A stretch of DNA of 64,000 nt from Spirochaetaceae bacterium bin103 (GTDB taxonomy: Bacteria; Spirochaetota; Spirochaetia; SZUA-6; Bin103): the NCBI GenBank assembly GCA_002238925.1, contig MPNH01000017.1, positions 16,443 to 80,442 on the forward strand, written 5' to 3'. Below the pieces are notes generated by a model. It was not told the origin of the DNA, did no database searches, and saw only the letters and a program-made list of their open reading frames with translations. Position numbers and translations under genes: made by a program. Below, one piece after another: positions 53,228 to 62,361 of this stretch (positions within the stretch are counted from its first letter, which is position 1; each line of letters starts with the position of its first letter).

Positions 53228-56200
53228 ATGGTGGCGGCGGCGCTGCGGGGCGCGAGTGGCGCCCTGCGAACGGAAGCCGGCAAACGACGCGTGATCGGGG
53301 CGGTGCTGCTGCTCACGCTGCTGGTCCCGTTCTTTGCGCTCAATCGACTGCCCAAGCTGGACACGGTGCGCGCCGACCTGGCGCTGGCGCTTGCGCCCAC
53401 CGCGGAGTGCTTCCAGGGGTTCTGCATCGAGCGCGAGCCGGAGTCCACTTTCCTGCAGCGCTGGTGGCGGTTTTCGCTCACCTACCTGCAACTGGTCGCC
53501 GCCGGCATGGTGTTCGCGTTCCTGGCGGGCGGCATCGCCGAGACCTTCCTGATGCCGGCGCCGGCCACCGGTGCCACCGCGCCGCCGCGGCTGCTCGGCG
53601 GACGCTGGGGGCGCATCCTCAAGGGGCTCGGCATGGGCCCGGTGGTGAACCTGTGCTCCGCCTGCGTCGTTCCCGTGTCGAGCGCCATGCACCGCCGCGG
53701 GCTCGGCATCGAGGGATCGCTGGCGCTCGTGCACGGGTCGGCGACGCTCAATGTGCCCTCGCTGCTGATGATCGCGGTGGTGTTCTCGCCCCTGCTCGGC
53801 GCCAGCCGGCTCGCGCTCGGCCTGACGGCGGCCTTCCTGCTCGGTCCGCTGGTGCTGTGGGTGGCGCGGACCGCTTCCGCGCGACCGGCAGCCTGGGCGG
53901 CCGCGGCCGAGGATGCGGCGTGCGAGCTGCCGGGATGGGGGCTGGGCGACGCCCCGGGGAGACGAGCGCGCCAGGACGCCGGACCGCGCACCTCCGCGAG
54001 TGGGCACCTCAAGACCGTCGCAGCAGGTGGTGAGCCAAAGGTTGCCGGCGCCGCCGTCAACAGTAGTGCGCCTGGCGGCGCGACCCACGCTGCGCCGGGA
54101 GCATTCGGCAATCGGGCAGACTCCTGGTCGGCGGTCACCGTGGCCGGCATGCGGCAGTGGGCGCGGGCCACCGGCCGCCTGGTCGTGCAGATGGCGCCGC
54201 TGATGGTGGTCGCGGGCTTCGCCAGCGGCGCGGCGATCCAGCTCCTGCAGCCGGAGACGGTCCACGCCTACCTGGGCGACAGCCTGCCCGGGGTGCTGGC
54301 CGCGGCCACCCTGGGCGTGCTGATCAACGTGCCGCTGCTGTTCGAGATTCCGCTGGTCGCGCTGCTCCTGGTGCTGGGGGCGGGCGCGGCGCCGAGCGCG
54401 GCCCTGCTGTTCGCCGCCGCGGCCGGAGGCCCGATCACGTTCTGGGGCTTGGCGCGGGTGGTTGGCCGGCGCGGCATCGCGGCCTATGCCGCCGGCACCT
54501 GGGCCATCGCCGTGCTGGGCGGCCTGCTGGTGTTGGCGGCCACCACGCAGTTCCCGGCCCTGGCACCGTTGCAAGCCACGCTGGCGGCGGCGGTCCCGGC
54601 CGCCGTGAAGCAGACGCCGCCGGGGCCGACCCACGCCCGCCCGGCGGACGCCGTGCCGTTGGCGTTCACGGACGTCAGCGTGTCCGCCGGGGTCACCGGC
54701 GACATCTACCACTCCATCGCGACCCACAGCCTGGGCGTGAACTGGATCGACGTGAACCGCGACGGCTGGCCCGACCTGTTCGCGGTGCGCGGCGACAGCG
54801 GACTCGCGCCGCGCCTGTTTCTGAACCGCGGCGACGGCAGCTTCGAGCCGCGTCACGACCTGCTGCCCGAGCTGCCCGGCATGGAGATGTCGGGCTCGGT
54901 GTTCGCCGACTACGACAATGACGGCGACGACGACATCTACGTCTACACCGACCACCCGGAGTGGAGCCTGCAGGCGTACAACGCGCCCGACGGTCCGCCC
55001 AACCTGCTGCTCAAGAATCTGTTTGCCGAGCACGGCGGCCGCCTTCCCGAAGCCGGTCCGCTGTTCGAGGAGGTGGCCGCGGCGGCCGGAGTGGACGACC
55101 TGGCGCCGGCCCCGTTCGGGGAGCTGCCGGCGTACCGCACCAAGGCGGCCAATTGGCTCGACTACGACCGCGACGGCTGCGTCGACCTGTACGTCGGCCA
55201 CATCGTGATCAACAACGAGGCGGATCCGGCAAACCGCGACCGCCTGTTTCACAACGAGTGCGACGGCACCTTTACCGATGCAACCGAGAGTGCGCTGCCC
55301 CTGAACGCCGACTACCGCGCCGCGCTGGTCGTGTACGGCGCACACCTCGACGACGACCTGTGGCCCGACCTGTACGTGGTAAACGTGGCGGGCAACGGCG
55401 CCAACCGGGCGCTGCACACCGACCAGATCTACCGCAACCGGGACGGCCGCTTCGTGCAGGTGTTCGACGACTGGCCGTGGATCGGCGACGACGCGCAGGC
55501 CGGCATGGGCATCGCCGCCGCGGACGTTGACCTCGACGGCACCTGGGACCTGTACATCACCGACCTCCTGGACGCCACCACGCTGGAGCGCCCGCCCGGC
55601 GGCAACGTGCTGTACCTTTCCGACGCGTCCGGGGCGTGGGCCGACAACAAGGCGGCCGGCGCCGGCGTGGCGGGCACCGACTCGTGGGGGATCAACTTCC
55701 TGGACGCCGACCACGACGGCTGGGAGGATCTCTACGTCGCCACCATGGTCCACCTCAACGACGAGCTGCTGTACGCCAACAATCGCAACGGCACCTTTAC
55801 CAACGTGGCCGAACAGGCCGGCTACGATACCGGCGCCAGCCGCGGCAGCGCGGTGGCCGACTACGACGGCGACGGCGACCTCGACATCGCGGTCGTCAAC
55901 CAGCATGAGCCGCACTGCGTGGCGGGCGCGGAGGACGCGGAGGGCCCGACGCCATCCTGCTCGCTGCAACTGCTGCGCAACGACACCACGACCGCGGGCA
56001 ACTGGCTCAAGCTGCGCCTCACCGGCACCGCGAGTAACCGCAGCGCCATCGGCGCGCTGGTGCGGGTGCAGGCAGGGCCGCTCCAGCTGATGCGCCAAGT
56101 CACCGGCGGTTCCAGCGGCCACTCCCAGAACAGCCTGGTCGTGCACTTCGGTTTGGGCCGCGTGGACGTGGTCGACCGGGTGGAGATCCTGTGGCCGTCC

Positions 56201-56392
56201 GGGACGCGCACGAGCTGGAACGGGCAGGAGCCCGACCGGCTGCTTGACGTGATCGAGGGCCGGGCGTGCACGGACGGGCAGCGCCCCGAGTGCGTGGAAG
56301 CGCCGCCCGCGGTGGCGACGGCGGAGCTGGCCGGCGCGACGCTGGCGAGCGCCCCGGACGCTGCCGGCGAGGCCCGCGACGGCGCCCCGTAA
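53228..56392 (+). CDS. Fusion of an ArsP/DUF318-like permease with a CRTAC1-like FG-GAP/UnbV ectodomain
   Basis: 1,054 residues. Residues about 20-215 hold hydrophobic helices and a NLCSACVVPVSSAMHRRG motif (about 141-158), the Cys-containing loop typical of DUF318/ArsP permeases, followed by ATLNVPSLLMIAVVF. A polar Ala/Gly-rich linker (about 220-300) leads to a second membrane block (about 300-460: LLQPETVHAYLGDSLPGVLA, LFEIPLVALLLVLG). From about 475 the protein is an extracellular-type propeller: VNRDGWPDLFAV, ADYDNDGDDDIYV, LDYDRDGCVDLYVG, ADVDLDGTWDLYI and ADYDGDGDLDIAV. A UnbV unit (SNRSAIGALVRVQAG) follows. It is in frame throughout. It may export or import a compound and bind something outside the membrane. 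It starts 17 bp after operon D. Confidence 0.85.
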   Translation: MVAAALRGASGALRTEAGKRRVIGAVLLLTLLVPFFALNRLPKLDTVRADLALALAPTAECFQGFCIEREPESTFLQRWWRFSLTYLQLVAAGMVFAFLAGGIAETFLMPAPATGATAPPRLLGGRWGRILKGLGMGPVVNLCSACVVPVSSAMHRRGLGIEGSLALVHGSATLNVPSLLMIAVVFSPLLGASRLALGLTAAFLLGPLVLWVARTASARPAAWAAAAEDAACELPGWGLGDAPGRRARQDAGPRTSASGHLKTVAAGGEPKVAGAAVNSSAPGGATHAAPGAFGNRADSWSAVTVAGMRQWARATGRLVVQMAPLMVVAGFASGAAIQLLQPETVHAYLGDSLPGVLAAATLGVLINVPLLFEIPLVALLLVLGAGAAPSAALLFAAAAGGPITFWGLARVVGRRGIAAYAAGTWAIAVLGGLLVLAATTQFPALAPLQATLAAAVPAAVKQTPPGPTHARPADAVPLAFTDVSVSAGVTGDIYHSIATHSLGVNWIDVNRDGWPDLFAVRGDSGLAPRLFLNRGDGSFEPRHDLLPELPGMEMSGSVFADYDNDGDDDIYVYTDHPEWSLQAYNAPDGPPNLLLKNLFAEHGGRLPEAGPLFEEVAAAAGVDDLAPAPFGELPAYRTKAANWLDYDRDGCVDLYVGHIVINNEADPANRDRLFHNECDGTFTDATESALPLNADYRAALVVYGAHLDDDLWPDLYVVNVAGNGANRALHTDQIYRNRDGRFVQVFDDWPWIGDDAQAGMGIAAADVDLDGTWDLYITDLLDATTLERPPGGNVLYLSDASGAWADNKAAGAGVAGTDSWGINFLDADHDGWEDLYVATMVHLNDELLYANNRNGTFTNVAEQAGYDTGASRGSAVADYDGDGDLDIAVVNQHEPHCVAGAEDAEGPTPSCSLQLLRNDTTTAGNWLKLRLTGTASNRSAIGALVRVQAGPLQLMRQVTGGSSGHSQNSLVVHFGLGRVDVVDRVEILWPSGTRTSWNGQEPDRLLDVIEGRACTDGQRPECVEAPPAVATAELAGATLASAPDAAGEARDGAP

Positions 56393-56504
56393 CCGCCGCC
56401 GCCAGCCGCGAGCGATCGAGTGCCGCCGCAGTTTTCGTCGCGGGCTCCCCGCAACCGCAGGACGCGGCGCCGCGTCCGGTCGGACCGGCCTGCAAAAGGC
56501 TGAG

Positions 56505-57800
56505 CTAAAAGGTGAGGTTGGCCGGCGGGCAGGATGGGTCGGTTAGCGCGCACTTGCCGAGCTGGCCGTGGTCGTTGTTGCCCCAGCCCCACAGGGTGCC
56601 GTCGGTCTTGAGCGCCACGGTGCCGTGGCCGGCGGCGGCGACCGCGTCCCAGTCGTCGTCCCAGGTCCAGTTCCACAGGTCACGGAACCGCTTCGCCAGC
56701 TCCGGCTTGAGCTGGCGACGGACCGTCCATCGCTGGCCGAGCTGACCGTGGTTGTTCAGCCCCCAGGCCCACAGCGTTCCGTCGGTGCGTAGCGCCACCG
56801 TATGCGCCTCGCCGGCGGCGACCACCCGCCAGTCGGAGCCGGACCTGACCCGTACCGGTTCGGCGCGGCCGGTGCTGGTGCCGTCGCCGAGCTGGCCGGC
56901 GCCGTTCGCGCCCCACGCCCACAGGGTGCCGTCGACGCGCACGGCGACGGTGTGCGCCGCGCCGGTCGCCACCGTGCTCCAGTCCGCCTGCGTCCCCACC
57001 CGCACCGGTTCGGGGCGATCGGTGGTGGTGCCGTCGCCGAGCTGGCCGCTCCAGTTGGCGCCCCAGGCCCACAGGGTACCGTCGGCGCGCAGGGCAACGG
57101 TGTGCGCCTCGCCGGCGGCAACCGCGATCCAGCCGGCGCGCGCCCCCACCCGCACCGGTCTCGACCGGTTCTCCCACGTGCCGTCGCCGAGTTGGCCGAT
57201 GTCGTTCCGGCCCCAGGCCCACAGCGACCCGTCACGACGCACTGCGACGGTGTGCCCGAAGCCGGCGGCCGCGGCCTGCCACCTGCCACCGCCGTCCACC
57301 TGCACCGGGCTCGGGCGGTCGGTGGTGGTGCCGTCGCCGAGCTGGCCGGCGCCATTGGAGCCCCACGTCCACAGCGTGCCGTTGCGCCGTATGGCGACGG
57401 TGTGCACCGCGCCGGCGGCCACGGCGCGCCACCTGCTTCGGGTGCCCACCTGCACCGGGCCGGCTCGGTCCGTCGCGGTGCCGTCGCCGAGTTGGCCGGA
57501 CGAGTTCCGGCCCCAGGCCCACAGCGTGCCGTCGCTCTTCAGCACGAACGTGTGCGACGTCGCCGCGGCAACCGCGCTCGCGGTGGCCGGGCAGGCGCGT
57601 CCGAGGCCCGGTGCGCACGGCACCTGCGAACAGCCCACCGGGGCGGCGAGTGCCGCCAAGGCCACCACCATAAGCATCGAGCGACCGGTCCGGAACCGGG
57701 CGGTTCGGAACCGGGCGACCAGTTGCGGCCAACAGCGGCCCGCACTGCCCGCGGTGGTGCTGTACATCCGATACGGCCGCGAGTTGGGTATCAGGGACAT
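56505..57800 (-). CDS. Secreted RCC1-repeat beta-propeller protein
   Basis: Up to 431 residues. About seven RCC1 units of roughly 50 residues follow one another, each with GTLWAWGxNxxGQLGDGT and a HTVALRxDG step (for example SDGTLWAWGRNSSGQLGDGT and NGTLWTWGSNGAGQLGDGTT). The last units are less regular, with an insert RWTVRRQLKPELAKRFRDLW. The start is uncertain. ATG 57677 would give MLMVVALAALAAPVGCSQ, a lipoprotein-like signal with Cys, which is more plausible than ATG 57800, which adds 41 Arg-rich residues. RCC1-like propellers in bacteria are usually surface or secreted proteins and occur often in host-associated species. The partner is unknown. Confidence 0.85.
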   Translation of the reverse strand: MSLIPNSRPYRMYSTTAGSAGRCWPQLVARFRTARFRTGRSMLMVVALAALAAPVGCSQVPCAPGLGRACPATASAVAAATSHTFVLKSDGTLWAWGRNSSGQLGDGTATDRAGPVQVGTRSRWRAVAAGAVHTVAIRRNGTLWTWGSNGAGQLGDGTTTDRPSPVQVDGGGRWQAAAAGFGHTVAVRRDGSLWAWGRNDIGQLGDGTWENRSRPVRVGARAGWIAVAAGEAHTVALRADGTLWAWGANWSGQLGDGTTTDRPEPVRVGTQADWSTVATGAAHTVAVRVDGTLWAWGANGAGQLGDGTSTGRAEPVRVRSGSDWRVVAAGEAHTVALRTDGTLWAWGLNNHGQLGQRWTVRRQLKPELAKRFRDLWNWTWDDDWDAVAAAGHGTVALKTDGTLWGWGNNDHGQLGKCALTDPSCPPANLTF

Positions 57801-57895
57801 GTTGGGTACTCGTTCACGCGCTACAGGCGACTATACCTCCAGACGGATCGGCCGCACCGGCAGCCCGGTGGTCCGGCCGGCTCTTCGGACCAGTC

Positions 57896-59089
57896 TCAAC
57901 GGGCAAGCACAGCCGGGGCCAAGTCGCCGATCGAAGTGCTGAGGCCGTCGTCCCGGTTCGGGGCGCTGCCGTCGACGTGGCCCGGGTTGGCGGTGGGCGG
58001 CAACGGCGTGTCGTACTGGTAGCCGGGCTCGGTTTGCTGCCGCTTCCAGGTGGCGCGCATCTCCCGGAACGCCGCGACCGCGTTCTTGGCCACCGGCAGG
58101 TCGAACTCGATCGCCTTGCGCAGCTTGCGCAGGTTGTAGCACGGCACGCCGGCGTACATGTGATGCTCCAGGTGCCAGTTCATGCGCCAGTACATGAACG
58201 ACGATACCGGGTCGAGCCGGATGCTGCGCGTGCACTTGCGGAAGTCGGCCACGTTGTCGCGCAGGCCGCAGTGCATCGGCAGAAACACGAACAACCGCCA
58301 CCAGTTGGCGAGGAACCGCGACAGCGTGATGAACACCGGCAGCAGCCAGAGCTGAAACACGATTGCCACCGCGATCACCGCGGCGTGGAACAGCAGTATC
58401 TTGCGCGCCCAGCGCACCGACTTCATCCGTTCCTCCGGATGCGCCTCGTACAGCGCCGCCATCCACTCGTGGGCATCCGGCGCCAACGGCTCGGTATCGC
58501 CGGCGGCGTCCCTGGCCGGCGGTTTGCCGAGCGCCGTGTTCACGGTGTCCCGGACGCGTGGAATCAGGCCGTCGCAACCCGGCCCGCCGGTCAGGTTGAC
58601 GCAGAACAACTGGATGACGAACAGGAAGCGCATCGCCGCCGATTGCGGCAGCACCACCTCGCGGTCGCCCTCCGGGTGCAGCGTGTAGCGGTGGTGGTAG
58701 GTGTGGCTGAGCGCGTAGTCGTCCGGGTTGAAGAAGGTGATCAGCGAGAACAGGCGCAGGAAGAACCGGTTCAGCGCCTTGGTGCGGAACACCGTGCCGT
58801 GGTCGAGCTCGTGCGACGCCGCGCCGAGAAAGCAGGAATAGGTTCCGTACGCGAACAGCGCTGCGGCGAACAGCGCCCACTGCCGCTGGGAGAAGAAGTG
58901 GTGCGTCAGCAGGGCGGTGCCGGCAAGGTAACCGATCACCCCCAGCGCCTGCCACCAGCCCTGCAGGTCGCTGCGCCGCATGAACTGGCGCAACAGCCCC
59001 GGATCGATCGGGCTCCGATACCACCTGACGCGCAGCGTACGGCGCACGTCGGCCAGCGGGGCTCGCACAGTGCTCACAACAACCAGCAT
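57896..59089 (-). CDS. Membrane fatty-acid desaturase (three His boxes)
   Basis: 397 residues. His boxes are HELDH (93-97), HTYHH (129-133) and HLEHH (about 304-308), the di-iron ligands of integral membrane desaturases and hydroxylases. Hydrophobic pairs surround them (VIGYLAGTALLTHHF; ILLFHAAVIAVAIVFQ). Box spacing and the NWHLEHHMYAGVPCYNLRKL end resemble the fatty-acid desaturase/alkane hydroxylase-like group. Substrates could be membrane fatty acyl chains or carotenoid-like lipids. It is divergent from the operon E promoter at 59162. Confidence 0.88.
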   Translation of the reverse strand: MLVVVSTVRAPLADVRRTLRVRWYRSPIDPGLLRQFMRRSDLQGWWQALGVIGYLAGTALLTHHFFSQRQWALFAAALFAYGTYSCFLGAASHELDHGTVFRTKALNRFFLRLFSLITFFNPDDYALSHTYHHRYTLHPEGDREVVLPQSAAMRFLFVIQLFCVNLTGGPGCDGLIPRVRDTVNTALGKPPARDAAGDTEPLAPDAHEWMAALYEAHPEERMKSVRWARKILLFHAAVIAVAIVFQLWLLPVFITLSRFLANWWRLFVFLPMHCGLRDNVADFRKCTRSIRLDPVSSFMYWRMNWHLEHHMYAGVPCYNLRKLRKAIEFDLPVAKNAVAAFREMRATWKRQQTEPGYQYDTPLPPTANPGHVDGSAPNRDDGLSTSIGDLAPAVLAR

Positions 59090-59489
59090 TTATCGCTCCC
59101 GCGCCCGGCTGTCAAGCGCATGCAGCGCGGCGGCGCGCGCGTGGCGCGCGCGGTAATCGCCTTGACGTCGAACCACTGATGCGGTATAAGAAACCAGTTC
59201 ATGGTGCTCGGCTGTCCCCGGCCGGCGGCCGCTTGAACCGTCTGCAGCGGGGATAAAGGTGGACAAGTGAGTATGAAATGTCCTCACGCAAGCGCGGCGC
59301 GGCAGGTGAGCCACGCGTCCGCGCGCCGAATCAAGCAAGGCGGCCCCGGCTCCGGCAGTTTGGCCTGCGTTGCAGCCATGCCCGTGAGAGTGCACCCGCC
59401 AGGGTAGCCTGGGACTCCGACCACTCACCGAACTCCACTCTCGTAACAAGAACGGGTCGAAGACCCAACAAACCAGTGAGACAGATGTA
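59090..59489. other. Gap between desaturase and operon E, with promoter and long leader
   Basis: 400 bp. A near-consensus promoter lies at 59162-59190, leaving a leader of about 290 nt before ATG 59490. No riboswitch family is recognised in it. A short Arg-rich frame (59278-59490) overlaps the gene start but does not look like protein. Confidence 0.5.
59162..59190 (+). promoter_or_regulatory. Strong sigma70-type promoter candidate for operon E
   Basis: TTGACG (59162-59167), exactly 17 bp, TATAAG (59185-59190). Both boxes differ from consensus by one base. The expected transcript start is near 59197. Confidence 0.6.
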
Positions 59490-61301
59490 ATGGTTATAGG
59501 CAAATGGAAGGCAGTATTCGCCGTGGCGACGGCCGTATTGCTGGCTGCGGCCGGCGTTTGGGCCAGTCCCGCCGCAGAAGAAGGATCCTCGGGGGACATG
59601 GCGCCCTCGGAGATCGACACCAATCCGGTGTATGGCGGCAATCTCGTTACCGCAGACAACACGTGGACCAGTGTCTGGGACCCGACGGTGCTCATTCACG
59701 GCATCCAGGTGGTACCGGCCATCTACGATCAGTTGTTTGAGTTCGACATTGCAAAGGGACCGCGGGGCACCGGCGAATACACGCTGGAGGACCACAACTG
59801 GTTGGCTTTGGGTGCGCTCAGGGGCCAGGTAATCGAGTCCAACGAAGTCATCAGCCCCACCCAGATGAAGTGGACGGTGCGCAGGGGCATCCACTACCAC
59901 AACCGGCCGCCGGCCAACGGCAGGGAGCTGACCAGGGAAGATGTCCTGGTTACCTGGGCTACCATCGCCGCCGAGCCCAGGGCGGGCCTGATGTACAAGG
60001 GCGACGAGATCCTCAAAATGACCGCGGATCCGAGCGACGACTGGACGATCAACGTCGAAATGGCGGACCCCGATACGCTGGGTTTGTGGGCCTATATCAT
60101 CACCTCTCTGAACGGCGTCCTGCCGGCGGAGTACTGGCAGGATACGTCCATCAACCGGGAAGACTGGCGCAACCACATGGGATCAGGCCCCTACTGGCCC
60201 ACTGAGGTGGTGGAAGGCAGTCACATCACCTACGCCAAGAATCCGGACTACTGGCAGACCGATCCGCTGAATCCCGGCAACCAGCTCCCCTACCTGGACA
60301 CTCTGCAGATCGTGGCCTTTGCCGACGGGGCAGCGCGGGTCGCGGCTCTGCGCAGCGGCAAGCTCGACCGCATGGTGATACCCGGCATGACTCCGGTCGA
60401 GCTGGAGGCGCTGCAACGGAGCAACCCGGAAATCCAGACAGGCCCGTCCTGGACCTTGGGGCAATACGCCGCGGTGCGCGCAGACCTGGAGCCGTGGAGC
60501 GACATCAGGGTGCGGCACGCGGCGATGATGGCCGTGAACCACGCAGAGCTTCAGGAGTTCCACGGCGAGCATTACTCCTACCCGGCGTTCCCGACGAAGC
60601 CCTCGGTCGGTAAACCCGAACACCTTTCCAAGGAAGAGCTGGACGAAATTGCTCCGGATATCGGTCGCCTGTACGGATATCATCCGGATGAGGCCGAGAA
60701 GCTCCTCGATGAGGCGGGATACCCGCGCGGTGCCGACGGCATTCGCTTCGAGACGAGCATCATTGCCGACCCGCAGACCGCACAGTACTACGAAGCGTTC
60801 ATGGGGTATCTCGAGGATGTCGGCATTCGGGTCAACTTCAACATGATTCCGAACGGCGCCCACTATGCCGCGGTCGGCGGTGCGGCGGGGCCGAACGACG
60901 AGGTCTTTACCGGCCTGGCCGCGCACGATCACGGCGCCACGAGTATCGGAATATTGGGAATCGCCTTCTGGAACGCACCGTATCGGCCGTTCTACAGCAT
61001 GGGCCGGATCCAGGGTTCTCCCGAGGCCCTCGAGGCGGAGCGACTGTGGCTGGACGTCAACAAGGCTACCTTCGGTTCTGACGAGCACACCCGGCTGTGG
61101 CAGGAGTTGCACCTCTTCTGGATGAACCAGCAGTGGTTCCTGGACTTCGGGGCCATCAACACCTACCAGGCATGGCAGCCGTGGGTGAAGGGGAAAGCCG
61201 GCATGAGTGGGTACGCGACCGCGCAATACCACTTCACCAAGTACTTCTGGATCGACGCGGCCCAGAAGATGGAGCTGAGCGGGCGGGCAGCGAACGAGTA
61301 G
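59490..61301 (+). CDS. ABC transporter solute-binding protein, family 5 (operon E)
   Basis: 603 residues from ATG 59490; no good ribosome site is visible, and the long leader may matter. The signal peptide is about 1-27 (VFAVATAVLLAAAGVWAS) with an acidic mature start (PAAEEGSSGDMAPSEID). Family elements: NPVYGGNLVTADN, TVRRGIHYHNRPPANGRELT, GSGPYWPTEVVEGS and KNPDYWQTDPLNPGNQLPY. Its C-terminal third is the intact version of the operon C pseudogene. It is exported, without a lipobox, and would serve the two permeases that follow. Confidence 0.92.
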   Translation: MVIGKWKAVFAVATAVLLAAAGVWASPAAEEGSSGDMAPSEIDTNPVYGGNLVTADNTWTSVWDPTVLIHGIQVVPAIYDQLFEFDIAKGPRGTGEYTLEDHNWLALGALRGQVIESNEVISPTQMKWTVRRGIHYHNRPPANGRELTREDVLVTWATIAAEPRAGLMYKGDEILKMTADPSDDWTINVEMADPDTLGLWAYIITSLNGVLPAEYWQDTSINREDWRNHMGSGPYWPTEVVEGSHITYAKNPDYWQTDPLNPGNQLPYLDTLQIVAFADGAARVAALRSGKLDRMVIPGMTPVELEALQRSNPEIQTGPSWTLGQYAAVRADLEPWSDIRVRHAAMMAVNHAELQEFHGEHYSYPAFPTKPSVGKPEHLSKEELDEIAPDIGRLYGYHPDEAEKLLDEAGYPRGADGIRFETSIIADPQTAQYYEAFMGYLEDVGIRVNFNMIPNGAHYAAVGGAAGPNDEVFTGLAAHDHGATSIGILGIAFWNAPYRPFYSMGRIQGSPEALEAERLWLDVNKATFGSDEHTRLWQELHLFWMNQQWFLDFGAINTYQAWQPWVKGKAGMSGYATAQYHFTKYFWIDAAQKMELSGRAANE

Positions 61302-61325
61302 CGTAGCGCTGACCTTGACAACACA

Positions 61326-61355
61326 CGGGGGCTGGGCCGGCTGGTCTGGCCCCCG
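61326..61355 (+). terminator. Intercistronic hairpin, operon E
   Basis: CGGGGGC (61326-61332) pairs with GCCCCCG (61349-61355), followed by GTTTCGTTT. It is almost the same sequence as in operon C, which supports their common origin. Confidence 0.65.
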
Positions 61356-61413
61356 GTTTCGTTTGGTATTCCGGAGGCCATTGCAAAGGCCATTCTGAAG
61401 GTAAAGGGAGGTC

Positions 61414-62361
61414 GTGCAAGCGTACATTCTCAGAAGACTGCTGCTGATCGTGCCCACCATGGTCATCGTCAGCCTCATTGTCTTCGCCACCATCCGCCTC
61501 ATCCCCGGCGATGTGATCGACTACATGGTGTCGACCAGGTACTTCACCGCGGATGCCGCGGTGGCACTGCGCGAGAAGCTGGGTTTGAACCTGCCGGCTC
61601 ACGTCCAGTATGGACGCTGGATATCTGGCGTCATTCGTGGTGACTTCGGGGAGTCCCTGATCACCAGCCTGCCGGTCGCCGATACCATTCTGCAGAGGCT
61701 GCCGAGGTCGCTGGAATTGGGCGCGCTGTCCCTGCTGTTTGCGCTGTTGATAGCGCTGCCCGTGGGGATCTACTCCGGAATGAATCCGGAGTCTGCCGGC
61801 GACCAGATATTGCGCAGCATTGCGATCCTGTTCATCTGCATTCCGAGCTTCTGGTTGGGGACGATGATCCTGATCCTGCCGGCGGTCTGGTTTCGGTGGT
61901 CGCCGCCCATGCATTTCGTCTCTTTTTGGAAGGATCCGCTCGCCAACCTCACCCTGTTCATCATCCCGGCCATCGTTCTGGGGATGTGGTTGTCCGGCGT
62001 CACCATGAGATTGACCCGCACCATGATGCTGGAGGTGCTCAGGCAGGACTATGTCCGTACCGCGTGGGCGAAGGGGCTCAGGGAGCGGGCGGTGGTGTTG
62101 CGCCACGCGCTGAAGAATGCGCTCAATCCGGTGCTCACCATGATCGGGCTGCAGCTGCCCGTCCTGATAGGCGGCGCCGTGGTGGTGGAGCACATATTCA
62201 ATCTGCCCGGTATCGGCTCGCTGGTAGTGACGACGCTCGCGCAGCGCGACTACACCATACTGTCGGCCTTGAATCTGCTGATGGCCGCTTTCGTGTTGCT
62301 GGTGAACGTGATCATAGACATCAGCTACGCCTGGCTCGACCCGCGGATTCAGTACACATGA
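61414..62361 (+). CDS. ABC transporter permease, OppB/DppB type (operon E)
   Basis: 315 residues from GTG 61414, with GGGAGGT upstream. N-terminus MQAYILRRLLLIVPTMVIVS, IPGDVIDYMVSTRYF, ISGVIRGDFGESL, the EAA loop LRQDYVRTAWAKGLRERA and the end AWLDPRIQYT. The stop overlaps the next start as ATGA. It is the intact relative of the deleted permease at 44287. Confidence 0.92.
   Translation: MQAYILRRLLLIVPTMVIVSLIVFATIRLIPGDVIDYMVSTRYFTADAAVALREKLGLNLPAHVQYGRWISGVIRGDFGESLITSLPVADTILQRLPRSLELGALSLLFALLIALPVGIYSGMNPESAGDQILRSIAILFICIPSFWLGTMILILPAVWFRWSPPMHFVSFWKDPLANLTLFIIPAIVLGMWLSGVTMRLTRTMMLEVLRQDYVRTAWAKGLRERAVVLRHALKNALNPVLTMIGLQLPVLIGGAVVVEHIFNLPGIGSLVVTTLAQRDYTILSALNLLMAAFVLLVNVIIDISYAWLDPRIQYT

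Noticed and set aside
53207..56146. 979-codon minus-strand open frame
   Set aside because: Antisense to the permease-propeller fusion; Val/Arg/Gly-rich, no recognisable fold.
59278..59490. 70-codon plus-strand frame in the leader of operon E
   Set aside because: Arg-rich and without a ribosome site; overlap with the binding-protein start is probably chance.
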